DNA of 46,440 nucleotides, from positions 1 to 46,440 of the forward strand of contig JAAYVD010000092.1 in assembly GCA_012517355.1 (NCBI GenBank), given 5' to 3'. The translations under genes and the position numbers were made by a program. This DNA comes from Candidatus Rifleibacteriota bacterium (GTDB taxonomy: Bacteria; Muiribacteriota; Ozemobacteria; Ozemobacterales; Ozemobacteraceae). Positions 23,369 to 30,440 of the stretch are shown here, piece by piece. Under the pieces are notes generated by a model. That model saw only the letters and a list, made by a program, of their open reading frames with translations, searched no databases and was not told the origin of the DNA. Position 1 is the first letter of the stretch. Each line of letters begins with the position of its first letter.

Positions 23369-24592
23369 ATGAAACCGCTCGGGAGATGGGCAGCCGCCGC
23401 CCTGGTGGCGGGAATGACCGCCTGGACTTGCCCCGTCCCCGCCCAGGAGGGCGGGCCGGCGCCACTACCCCAGGCCCCCTTCCCCGATTGGATGGACAAG
23501 GCCACCGTCGGCCCCGCGAGGCCCTCCGCCGCCGGCCCCGGTGGGCTGACCGAACCGGTCGAACCGACCGACCCCGACCCCGCCGGCGGAGGGATGAAAC
23601 CCGTGCAGGGGCCCAACTCCCAGAGCCGGTTCCGGTTCACCCCCCCCAAGATGCCCGACCTGAGCCAGATGCGCCAGAAGGCCACCCGGATGTCCTTGCA
23701 GCGGACAGCCTCAGGAACCGAAACCACCGAACTCGAGACGTTCGACTGCACGAACCTCGACGGGGAACGCCGCGAGATCGCCCGCCTCGAGGCAGCCCTG
23801 CTGGCCCTGCCCGCGGGGCCGCTCCGCGAGGCGGTGACCGCCCGGCTGGCCGAGCAGAAACGACGGGTGGCCGCCGCCGAGGAACTGGCCACGCTCCTGC
23901 CGCCCGCCGCCAACGCCCCCCGAGCCGCGGCTCCAGGCCAGACAGGGGGTGGGACATCCACGGCCGCCACCCCCGCCACGGAAAACGGCCCGGCCGGCCC
24001 CGTCGGTCCGCCAGCCACCCCCGGCCAGGCGGCCGGAAGCCCGCCCGGGCCGGCCCTGCTGACCGCCACGCCACCCGCCGCCCTGTCGCCCGCCCAACGC
24101 CGCCGCGTCGACGACCTGCGGCGGCTCCTCTGGACCCCGCCCCAGGCACCGCTCCCCCCCCTTCCCCCGCCCACTCCGGCTGCGCCAGCGCCGGCTGGCG
24201 AGGTGCGGATCCCCGCCCAGTTCTATCGCCCCGAAGGCCGGAAATCCTTCTTCCAGGAGCGGCGCGAGGAGATCGCCGCCGAGGAGCAGGAGGAAGCGGC
24301 GGGCCAGGAACCCCGGGAGAGCGATGAGCCGGCGCCCGGCCCCAACGGCCAGACGGACGACGACCAGGCCCCGACCCCGGCAGGATCGACGGACACGCCA
24401 CCCCCAGCCCCATCGCCGGCCTCCGCGCCGTCGCCGGCCCCCGTGCCTTCGCCGGCCCCCGCCTCATCGCCGGCCCCCGCGCCGTCGCCGTCGGCCGCCG
24501 ACACAAACGCGACGGCAGGACAAACGCCCGGCGGGACGGCTGCACCCCCGACTTCCCCTTCCCCCATTCCCGGTCCGGGAGCTGGGGAATGA
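23369..24592 (+). CDS. Secreted Pro/Ala-rich protein of unknown function
   Basis: 407 aa. The ATG at 23369 gives a signal peptide (MKPLGRWAAAALVAGMTAW ... PAQE); no good ribosome-binding site is seen. Most of the chain is low complexity: Pro/Gly linkers flank two charged helical parts, GERREIARLEAALLALPAG with AEQKRRVAAAEELATLL (about 128-180) and FFQERREEIAAEEQEEAAG. The C-terminal 70 residues contain a run of PAPSPAP-type repeats. The FRFTPPKMPDLSQMRQKATR segment is basic. It lies 36 bp before asd and may be cotranscribed with it. No family recognised. Confidence 0.65.
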   Translation: MKPLGRWAAAALVAGMTAWTCPVPAQEGGPAPLPQAPFPDWMDKATVGPARPSAAGPGGLTEPVEPTDPDPAGGGMKPVQGPNSQSRFRFTPPKMPDLSQMRQKATRMSLQRTASGTETTELETFDCTNLDGERREIARLEAALLALPAGPLREAVTARLAEQKRRVAAAEELATLLPPAANAPRAAAPGQTGGGTSTAATPATENGPAGPVGPPATPGQAAGSPPGPALLTATPPAALSPAQRRRVDDLRRLLWTPPQAPLPPLPPPTPAAPAPAGEVRIPAQFYRPEGRKSFFQERREEIAAEEQEEAAGQEPRESDEPAPGPNGQTDDDQAPTPAGSTDTPPPAPSPASAPSPAPVPSPAPASSPAPAPSPSAADTNATAGQTPGGTAAPPTSPSPIPGPGAGE

Positions 24593-24628
24593 TCCCGATC
24601 CAACCCACGACAGCGAGGTAACCACCAG

Positions 24629-25642
24629 ATGAAGAAGAAGCATTCGTTCGGCATCGTCGGCGCCACCGGGGCGGTGGGCCGCAAGTTCCTGGCCGTGCTG
24701 GCCGAGCGCGGCATCGAACCCCGCGACCTGCGGCTGTTCGCCTCCGAGCGCAGCAAGGGTCAGCAGATCGGGTTCGGCGGCCGCCAGGTGGCCGTCGAGG
24801 CGGTCGACGGCGCCGATTTCAAAGGCCTCGACGTGGTCTTCTTCTCGGCCGGCACCGAGGTCAGCAAGAACGTCTGCCCCCAAGCGGTCAAGGCCGGCGC
24901 GGTGGTCATCGACAACAGCAACGCCTTCCGCATGGACGACGAGGTGCCGCTGGTCGTGCCCGAGGTGAACCCGCACGCCCTGAAGCGGCACCACGGGCTG
25001 ATCGCCAACCCCAACTGCTCGACCATCCAGATGGTGGTGGCGATCGCCCCCATCCATCGCGTCAACCCCATCAAGCGCCTCGTCGTCTCCACCTACCAGT
25101 CGGTGTCGGGAACCGGCCTCGAAGCCATCGAGATCCTCGAGCGCCAGACCGCCGCCCGCCTCGCCGGGAAGCCGCTTCCCGAGGGCGTCTACCCGCATCC
25201 GATCGGGTTCAACCTGTTCCCGCACATCGACGTCTTCCTCGACTCCGGCTACTGCCGCGAAGAGGAGAAGATGGTGCGCGAGACCCAGAAGATCATGGAG
25301 GCGCCGATTCCCGTCTCGCCGACCGTCGTGCGGGTGCCGGTCTTCTACTGCCACAGCGAGGCGGTCAACCTCGAACTCTCCCGGCCGTTCGAACTCGACG
25401 CCATCCGGAACCTGCTGCGCGAGGCCCCCGGCGTGGTGCTGATGGACGACCCGGCGAAGAACGTCTACCCCACGCCGGTGCAGTGCCAGGACCGCGACGA
25501 GGTGTTCGTGGGCCGCCTGCGCACCGATCCGAGCGTCGCCAACGGCCTGAACCTGTGGGTGGTGGCCGACAACCTGCGCCGCGGAGCCGCCACCAACGGC
25601 GTGCTGATCTACGAGGCCATGGCACGGGAGGGGCTGCTCTGA
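24629..25642 (+). CDS. asd: Aspartate-semialdehyde dehydrogenase
   Basis: 337 aa, normal length. Catalyses NADPH-dependent reduction of aspartyl phosphate to aspartate semialdehyde in the cytoplasm, feeding lysine, diaminopimelate, threonine and methionine synthesis. The NADP-binding start IVGATGAVGRKFLAVL, the SAGTEVSK loop, the catalytic Cys130 in ANPNCSTIQ, the substrate region SVSGTG and the general-base His242 in YCHSEAV are all present. The length and the Q-x-V-S-G-T-G motif fit the Gram-positive/archaeal-like branch common in deep lineages. GAGGT lies about 10 nt before the ATG. Confidence 0.96.
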   Translation: MKKKHSFGIVGATGAVGRKFLAVLAERGIEPRDLRLFASERSKGQQIGFGGRQVAVEAVDGADFKGLDVVFFSAGTEVSKNVCPQAVKAGAVVIDNSNAFRMDDEVPLVVPEVNPHALKRHHGLIANPNCSTIQMVVAIAPIHRVNPIKRLVVSTYQSVSGTGLEAIEILERQTAARLAGKPLPEGVYPHPIGFNLFPHIDVFLDSGYCREEEKMVRETQKIMEAPIPVSPTVVRVPVFYCHSEAVNLELSRPFELDAIRNLLREAPGVVLMDDPAKNVYPTPVQCQDRDEVFVGRLRTDPSVANGLNLWVVADNLRRGAATNGVLIYEAMAREGLL

Positions 25643-25689
25643 ACCGCCACCCCGCCACCCGCCCTCGGCCCCCTGCGGCCACCCGCCCG

Positions 25690-26781
25690 ATGCCCGTTCC
25701 ACCGACCGGCCGGGTTCCGGCGGTCCGGCAGCCAGGCCCGGAGACCGCGACCCCGACCCGACGGGCGGCCATCCTCGCCCTGCTTTTCCTGTCCCTGTTC
25801 TGGGCAGCGGGGCCGGCGGCGGCGGTTCTGATCCGCTCGGAGGCCGGAGACCCAGAGGTGCGGGCGATCCTCAAGCACGAGCGGGACGGCCGGGCCTGGG
25901 TCTATTACCAGGGCCAGCGCATCCACGTCATCCCCAAGATGCGACTCGACGCCGAGTGGTCGGTCGAGGACATCCGGCGCCAGTCGATCCTGTTCCACCG
26001 GACCTCCACCCACAGCTTCGTCGAGATGAAGCTGTCCTGCGCCATCCGCGCCCCCTACCACCGCGGCTGGTCCTTCCTCGGCCACCCGCTCGGCCTGTGG
26101 GAAGCCCTGGAACTGGTCGGCCGCGGCTTCGGCTTCAACGTGGTGATGAACTTCCAGGCCGGCGGCTCGGTCCTCCCCCATCACCACGCCGAAAGCCTCG
26201 AACGGATGCTCCTGAGGATGCTGCCGCCCCACCACCGGTTCGCCATCGCCGGGCCGGTGCTGCTGGTGCTGCCCGTCCACCCCGCCGGCGAGAACTGGAC
26301 CGACGTGCTGGCGCGCATGAAGCAGCTCGACCCCGAGTCGCTGGCCATCCGGTATCCCGGGCTGAAGAAGGCGGGGTCGCTGCTGTCGCGGGGCGACGAC
26401 ATCCAGTTCGTGCTGCGGCAGATCGCCCTGGGGGGGGAAACCCCGCTCCAGTTCCCCAAGGACCTGCATTTCCCCGTCTACGCCTCGTGCAAGGACATCC
26501 CCTTCTTCCAGATCCTGGCGAAGGTGGTCTACGTCAACCAGTGCTTCATCATCGAACGCGAGGACGGCCTCGAAATCATGCCCTTCCCGCGGCAGGTGCA
26601 GCCGGTGCTGTCGCCCCCCGCCCCGGAACTGCTGATCGCCGGCCCGGAAGAGCCCCAGATGGGCTGGGGCCCGCAGCCGCCCGCCCCCTTCGACCCCGAG
26701 GGGGCCGGCTGGGAGCGGCTGCCGCCCGGCCTTCCCCCGATGCGGGCCGGCCCGTCCGGGCGGCCCCAGGACAGCGAATGA
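25690..26781 (+). CDS. Exported protein with two STN/secretin-N-like segments
   Basis: 363 aa from the ATG at 25690; the start is uncertain because no clear ribosome-binding site is seen. A basic N-terminus and the hydrophobic RRAAILALLFLSLFWAAG (about 23-42) form a signal peptide. Two segments resemble the short N-terminal domain of secretins and TonB receptors: PLGLWEALELVGRGFGFNVV (about 135-155) and KDIPFFQILAKVVYVNQCFI (about 275-295), each with the pattern of an amphipathic helix followed by a strand carrying a V-x-x-N/Q centre. The C-terminus is Pro-rich. Its stop overlaps the next ATG (ATGA). A role in an outer-membrane assembly or secretin-associated process is a guess from this resemblance. 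Confidence 0.6.
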   Translation: MPVPPTGRVPAVRQPGPETATPTRRAAILALLFLSLFWAAGPAAAVLIRSEAGDPEVRAILKHERDGRAWVYYQGQRIHVIPKMRLDAEWSVEDIRRQSILFHRTSTHSFVEMKLSCAIRAPYHRGWSFLGHPLGLWEALELVGRGFGFNVVMNFQAGGSVLPHHHAESLERMLLRMLPPHHRFAIAGPVLLVLPVHPAGENWTDVLARMKQLDPESLAIRYPGLKKAGSLLSRGDDIQFVLRQIALGGETPLQFPKDLHFPVYASCKDIPFFQILAKVVYVNQCFIIEREDGLEIMPFPRQVQPVLSPPAPELLIAGPEEPQMGWGPQPPAPFDPEGAGWERLPPGLPPMRAGPSGRPQDSE

Positions 26782-28211
26782 CGGCCACCCGGCACCGGCC
26801 AGGAGCCAGGGCCAAACCCGGACCGGCCGGGCAGCTTGGCGCGGGCTGGCGGCCGCCCCCCTGGCCGGGCGCGAAGCGGGCCTTCCACGCCGCCATCCGT
26901 AGCGGCCAGGGGACCCCTCCGACCTCCGGCCGACCGGCAACGAACCGGGGAGCCCAGGCGACCGGACCCGACGCCCGGCGACCGCCGGAGGCTGGACGGC
27001 CTTCCGCGCCACGGGGCGGGCCTGGGCCGGAACCGCGGCCCGTCCTGTCGGTGGTCCGCTGTGCCACCTACGATCCCGGCCCCCTCGCCGCGGCCATCGA
27101 CCGTCTGCTGGAGCCCTTCGGCGGGTTCGACGCCCTGGTGCGGCCGGGCCTGACCGTGTTCCTGAAGCCCAACCTGCTGAGCGCGAAAGGCCCCGGCAGC
27201 GCGGCCGTCACCCACCCGGCGGTGCTCGAGGCGGTCGCCGCCGGCTGCCGCCACCGGGGGGCCCGCGTGGTGATCGGCGACAGCCCGCCCCTGACCATGA
27301 AGCGCATCGAGGATTTCTGGGAAAAGACCGGATACCGCGAGGTGGCCGACCGCACCGGTTCCACCCTGCTCGCCCTCGAGCAGGAGGCCAGCCGCGAGAT
27401 CGTCCTGGACGGCCCGCGCGGCCCGCTTCCCGTGCGCATCACCGACTGGTATTGGCGCGCCGGGCTCGTCATCAACCTGGCCAAGCTGAAAAGCCACAAC
27501 CTGACCGTGCTGACCGGGGCGGTGAAAAACCATTTCGGCCTGGTGCCCGGCATGGCGAAGGCGCAGATGCACCTGCGACTGCCGCGGGCGGCCGACTTCG
27601 GGGCCATGATCGCCGACCTCGCGGCGGCCGTGCCGATGCACCTGCACCTGCTCGACGGCATCACCGGCATGGACGGCGAGGGGCCGGCGGGCGGGCGGCC
27701 GATCCCCACCGGCTGCCTGCTGGCGGCCCGCGACCCGGTGACCGTCGATCTCGGCATGGGCGCCATCGCCGGGGTCGACCCCGACGACCAGCCGGTCCTG
27801 CGCCGCTGCCGGGCGAAGGGGTTCGGCCCGCCCGGCCTCGAGGCGGTCGAGGTGCGCGGGGTTCCCCTGGCCGACCTCCGGTTCGCGGGGTTCCGCGCGC
27901 CGGCCGTGCCGCTGCTGTACCGGGTTCCCGAGCCCCTGTTCCGGGTGCTGCGCCGGTTCGTCTGGGCCCGGCCGGTGCTCGTCCCTGGCCGGTGCATCCG
28001 GTGCGGCGCCTGCGCCCGCGTCTGTGCCTCGCGGGCGGTGCGGCTGGCGGAGGGCCCCGGCATCCGGTTCCGGTATGGCCGCTGCATCTCCTGTTTCTGC
28101 TGCATGGAAGTCTGCCCCCAGGAGGCGATCGTCATGCAGTCGAGTCCGCTGGTGGGCCTCGCCCTGCGCCTCCGGGAATGGCGACGCTGGTGGAAGGGGA
28201 GGAAGCCGTGA
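26778..28211 (+). CDS. DUF362 protein with two [4Fe-4S] ferredoxin motifs
   Basis: 477 aa. Residues of about 92-380 are a DUF362 domain: VSVVRCATYD, FLKPNLLS, HPAVLEAV, GDSPPL, LINLAKLKSH-type NLAKLKSHNLTVLTGAVKN and GMDGEGP. The C-terminal part has a ferredoxin pair: Cys406, 409, 412, 416 (CIRCGACARVC) and Cys436, 439, 442, 446 (CISCFCCMEVCP). The family is widespread in anaerobes; its reaction is not known. The first 90 residues are a low-complexity Arg/Pro-rich extension not usual in the family and include a copy of the dispersed element (26869-26937); a start near residue 90 is possible. Four-nt overlaps at both ends (ATGA, GTGA) tie it to the STN-like gene and to the acyltransferase. Confidence 0.85.
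   Translation: MTATRHRPGARAKPGPAGQLGAGWRPPPWPGAKRAFHAAIRSGQGTPPTSGRPATNRGAQATGPDARRPPEAGRPSAPRGGPGPEPRPVLSVVRCATYDPGPLAAAIDRLLEPFGGFDALVRPGLTVFLKPNLLSAKGPGSAAVTHPAVLEAVAAGCRHRGARVVIGDSPPLTMKRIEDFWEKTGYREVADRTGSTLLALEQEASREIVLDGPRGPLPVRITDWYWRAGLVINLAKLKSHNLTVLTGAVKNHFGLVPGMAKAQMHLRLPRAADFGAMIADLAAAVPMHLHLLDGITGMDGEGPAGGRPIPTGCLLAARDPVTVDLGMGAIAGVDPDDQPVLRRCRAKGFGPPGLEAVEVRGVPLADLRFAGFRAPAVPLLYRVPEPLFRVLRRFVWARPVLVPGRCIRCGACARVCASRAVRLAEGPGIRFRYGRCISCFCCMEVCPQEAIVMQSSPLVGLALRLREWRRWWKGRKP
26869..26937 (+). repeat. Dispersed coding element, copy in the DUF362 gene
   Basis: 69 bp, about three quarters identical by eye to the copy at 30351-30419, with the shared core cgccgccatccgt. It is the only copy read in the sense direction: it encodes AKRAFHAAIRSGQGTPPTSG inside the atypical N-terminal extension of the DUF362 protein. 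Confidence 0.7.
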
Positions 28212-29125
28212 GCCGTGTGGAAACCGGGTGGCGGGCGTTCCTGCACCGCCGCGAGCGCGACCTGCTCGACCTGCTGGCCCGGCGGGCCGCCACCTGGGAC
28301 CCCGACCGCCGGCGGCGCGCCAGCCGCCTGGTGGCCGCCCTGGCCCGCGACCTGCTCCGCCTCCGCTGGTCCCACGTGGTGGCCACCCTGCAGGCGCGGC
28401 TCGGCCTCGACGGGGTCGCCGCCCGGGTGCTGGGCCGCCGCGTCTACGACGCGTTCTTCGAGAACGCCCTGGAACAGGCCACCCTGGCCTACCTCGCCGG
28501 GGAGGAGATCGACGCCCGGGTCGCTGTCGAGGGTCTGGAGCGCTTGCAGAAGGCCCACGCGCGGGGGAAGGGGGTCGTCCTGGTGTCGGGCCACTACGGG
28601 CTGTGGGAGTTCGTCACCGCGTGGCTGGTGCGGCACGGGTACCAGATGACGGCCGTGATGCGGCGCCAGAACAACGTGGCGATCGACGCCTGGATGGAGT
28701 CGATGCGCCGGACCCACGGCGTCGAGATCACCGACTCGGGCTACGCCCTGCGCGACATCCTGCGCACCCTGCGGAAGGGCCACCTGCTCGGGCTGGTCAG
28801 CGACCAGGACGCCGGCGACAAGGGCGTCTTCGTGCGGTTCTTCGGCGAACTGGCCTCGACGGTGGGCGGCCCCGCCACGATCGCCCTGAAGACGGGGGCC
28901 CCGCTGATGGCGGTGGCCATGCACCCCGGGCGGCCACACCCCCCACACCGGTTCGAGATCTGCGAGCCCTGGTACCCGGAGGATTTTTCCGACGACGAGG
29001 CCGGCCGCCAGGCCCTGACGCAGGCGTTCACCACCCAGTTGGAGACCTGGATCCGGGCCCGCCCCGAGCAGTGGTTCTGGCTGCACCGCCGCTGGAAGAC
29101 CCGCCCGCCGCCCGTCAACGGATGA
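28208..29125 (+). CDS. LpxL/HtrB-family lipid A acyltransferase
   Basis: 305 aa starting at a GTG that overlaps the preceding stop (GTGA). The LPLAT core is clear: the catalytic H-x4-D/E motif is His129 to Glu134 in VSGHYGLWE, followed by MRRQNN, GLVSDQDAGDKGVFV and FFGELASTVGGPATIA, the conserved acyl-acceptor binding blocks of LpxL/LpxM. The C-terminus ends PEQWFWLHRRWKTRP, a standard close for this family. It would add a secondary acyl chain to lipid A at the inner membrane. No strong N-terminal TM segment is visible. It is convergent with the minus-strand prepilin gene, and the two 3' ends overlap by 11 bp. Confidence 0.9.
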   Translation: MSRVETGWRAFLHRRERDLLDLLARRAATWDPDRRRRASRLVAALARDLLRLRWSHVVATLQARLGLDGVAARVLGRRVYDAFFENALEQATLAYLAGEEIDARVAVEGLERLQKAHARGKGVVLVSGHYGLWEFVTAWLVRHGYQMTAVMRRQNNVAIDAWMESMRRTHGVEITDSGYALRDILRTLRKGHLLGLVSDQDAGDKGVFVRFFGELASTVGGPATIALKTGAPLMAVAMHPGRPHPPHRFEICEPWYPEDFSDDEAGRQALTQAFTTQLETWIRARPEQWFWLHRRWKTRPPPVNG

Positions 29126-29783
29126 TGTTGCGGACCGAGATGCCGTCGGTCAGGGCGAACTCGAAGTTCTGGTCGTCCTTGATGCGGGCCAGGAACTGCA
29201 CGTAGTCCTCGGTTCCGGGGGAGCGGGTGGCGGTGAACTCCAGGGTCCGCTTCGACAGCAGGATGGGTTTTTCCCCCGACCGCTTGAAGGCATCGTAGTT
29301 GAGGAGATACAGCATCTCCTGGTCGTTCAGGTAGATGACGTGGAGCTCGCCCAGTTCGCTGATGAACACGATCTGGTGGTAGGGCTTGCCGTCGGGGGGC
29401 GGGAACAGGATGCGCGTGGCATGCGACAGCTTGCGGTTGATCCGCAGGGAGCTGATCCGCAGGTCCTGGAAGATGCCCAGCCGCTTGCGGCCGGCGTCGG
29501 CCTTGCGGCCGCCCCACAGCAGGTGCAGGACGAACCCGAGGACCAGGGTGAAGATGACGCAGTAGACCATGGTCTCCACGAAGGTCATGCCCGCCCGGCC
29601 GGCCTGCCACGCGCGGAACGTTGCGTTTGCGCGGCTTCCGGCGGCGGCACAGGGGAAGCCCTTCCCACCTCGGGGCGCTCGTTTCGCGGCCGGGGCGCGG
29701 ACCGGACGGCCCGCACCGCCGTCCGACGCCGCCGGGAGGAACGGCCGACACCAGGTCGGCCAGGTTGCGATGCGTCTCGTCAT
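29115..29783 (-). CDS. PilW/GspJ-like minor pilin with long leader
   Basis: 222 aa. The pilin signature is AG|MTFVETMVYCVIFTLVLG: cleavage after Gly, Glu at +5, then a hydrophobic helix. The start at 29783 has GAGGG 8 nt upstream and lies 10 nt after the preceding gene's stop, but it gives a leader of about 65 residues, far longer than the usual 5-25. Most of this extra leader is encoded by a diverged copy of the dispersed element (29611-29681). The mature part (DLRISSLRINRKLSHATRIL, VFISELGELHVIYLND) resembles minor pilins that prime type IV pilus or type II secretion pseudopilus assembly. It is the last gene of the prepilin operon. Confidence 0.8.
   Translation of the reverse strand: MTRRIATWPTWCRPFLPAASDGGAGRPVRAPAAKRAPRGGKGFPCAAAGSRANATFRAWQAGRAGMTFVETMVYCVIFTLVLGFVLHLLWGGRKADAGRKRLGIFQDLRISSLRINRKLSHATRILFPPPDGKPYHQIVFISELGELHVIYLNDQEMLYLLNYDAFKRSGEKPILLSKRTLEFTATRSPGTEDYVQFLARIKDDQNFEFALTDGISVRNIIR
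29611..29681 (+). repeat. Dispersed coding element, diverged copy in a prepilin leader
   Basis: 71 bp; the first ten bases (gcgcggaacg) equal those of the copy at 30351-30419, and similarity continues with small shifts (gcgtttgcgc, gcggcggcac-aggggaag, cacctcg). It is read antisense in the PilW-like prepilin leader, where SRANATFRA recalls ARNASFAHR of the array ORF at 37484-37831. Confidence 0.6.
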
Positions 29784-29793
29784 GGGCGTTCCC

Positions 29794-30429
29794 TCAATAT
29801 TCGGGCTCGAGAGCCCGGATATACTGCATCTGGAACCCGTGCTTCATCTGGTCGGTGTCCGACCACTGGGTCTCGACGGTCATCATCCCGGCGCGCCGGT
29901 TGATGGTGTCGAGCACCTCCTGCAGCAGTTTCGGGTTGTTGTTGCGCTGGTCGCTGGGGATGGCCGAGGCCTCGAGCTTGAACGTCTTGAACGCCACGTC
30001 TGACTTGAGCACGGGGATGTACTTCACCGCCTTCGCCCCCGACTCGTCGGCGAACGACTGTCCCAGAAAGGCCCAGTCCCCGCGCTCCTCGAGGCCGATC
30101 AGGATCTGGGCGGTGACCTCCTTGGCGGCCGGCTTCAGGGGCCGCTTGAGCCGCTCGACCTGGTGGTCGACCCGGTTGAGGATCTTCTCGGAGACGTTGC
30201 TGATGGCCAGGAAATCACGGATCATGCGCTGCTGGCCGAGGACGGTCTCGAAGTAGAGCCGGTAGAGGGGAAGGCAGATGATGGTGAACAGCATGACCGC
30301 CACCAGGGCCTCGACCAGCCCGAACCCACGCCGCACGGCCCCTTCGCGATGCGCGGAACGGGCGTTTCGCGCCGCCATCCGTGGCGGCAATGGGGTATGG
30401 CCGACCTCGTGCCGGTCGGATCCTTCCAT
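29794..30429 (-). CDS. PilV/GspI-like minor pilin with inserted leader
   Basis: 211 aa from the ATG at 30429, which has AGGAGG 6 nt upstream; an ATG 15 nt earlier overlaps the preceding stop (ATGA). The pilin motif is RRG|FGLVEALVAVMLFTIICL with Glu at +5. From 30429 the leader is 35 residues, and residues 5-31 are one full unit of the dispersed element (RHEVGHTPLPPRMAARNA). A GTG at 30336 would instead give the leader MRRG, a canonical short one, so the element may have been placed in front of an older start. The protein is a likely minor pilin, together with the PilW- and PilX-like neighbours. Confidence 0.82.
   Translation of the reverse strand: MEGSDRHEVGHTPLPPRMAARNARSAHREGAVRRGFGLVEALVAVMLFTIICLPLYRLYFETVLGQQRMIRDFLAISNVSEKILNRVDHQVERLKRPLKPAAKEVTAQILIGLEERGDWAFLGQSFADESGAKAVKYIPVLKSDVAFKTFKLEASAIPSDQRNNNPKLLQEVLDTINRRAGMMTVETQWSDTDQMKHGFQMQYIRALEPEY
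30351..30419 (+). repeat. Dispersed coding element, reference copy
   Basis: 69 bp. Thirty consecutive bases (30361-30390) are identical, in reverse complement, to 37769-37798 in the array between heptosyltransferase genes; over 68 aligned bases I count about 9 differences. It is read antisense by the PilV-like gene, where it encodes RHEVGHTPLPPRMAARNA, nearly the same peptide as RHDVGSAPLPPRMAARNA in the array ORF. Confidence 0.9.
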
Positions 30430-30440
30430 GCCCGTCCTCC

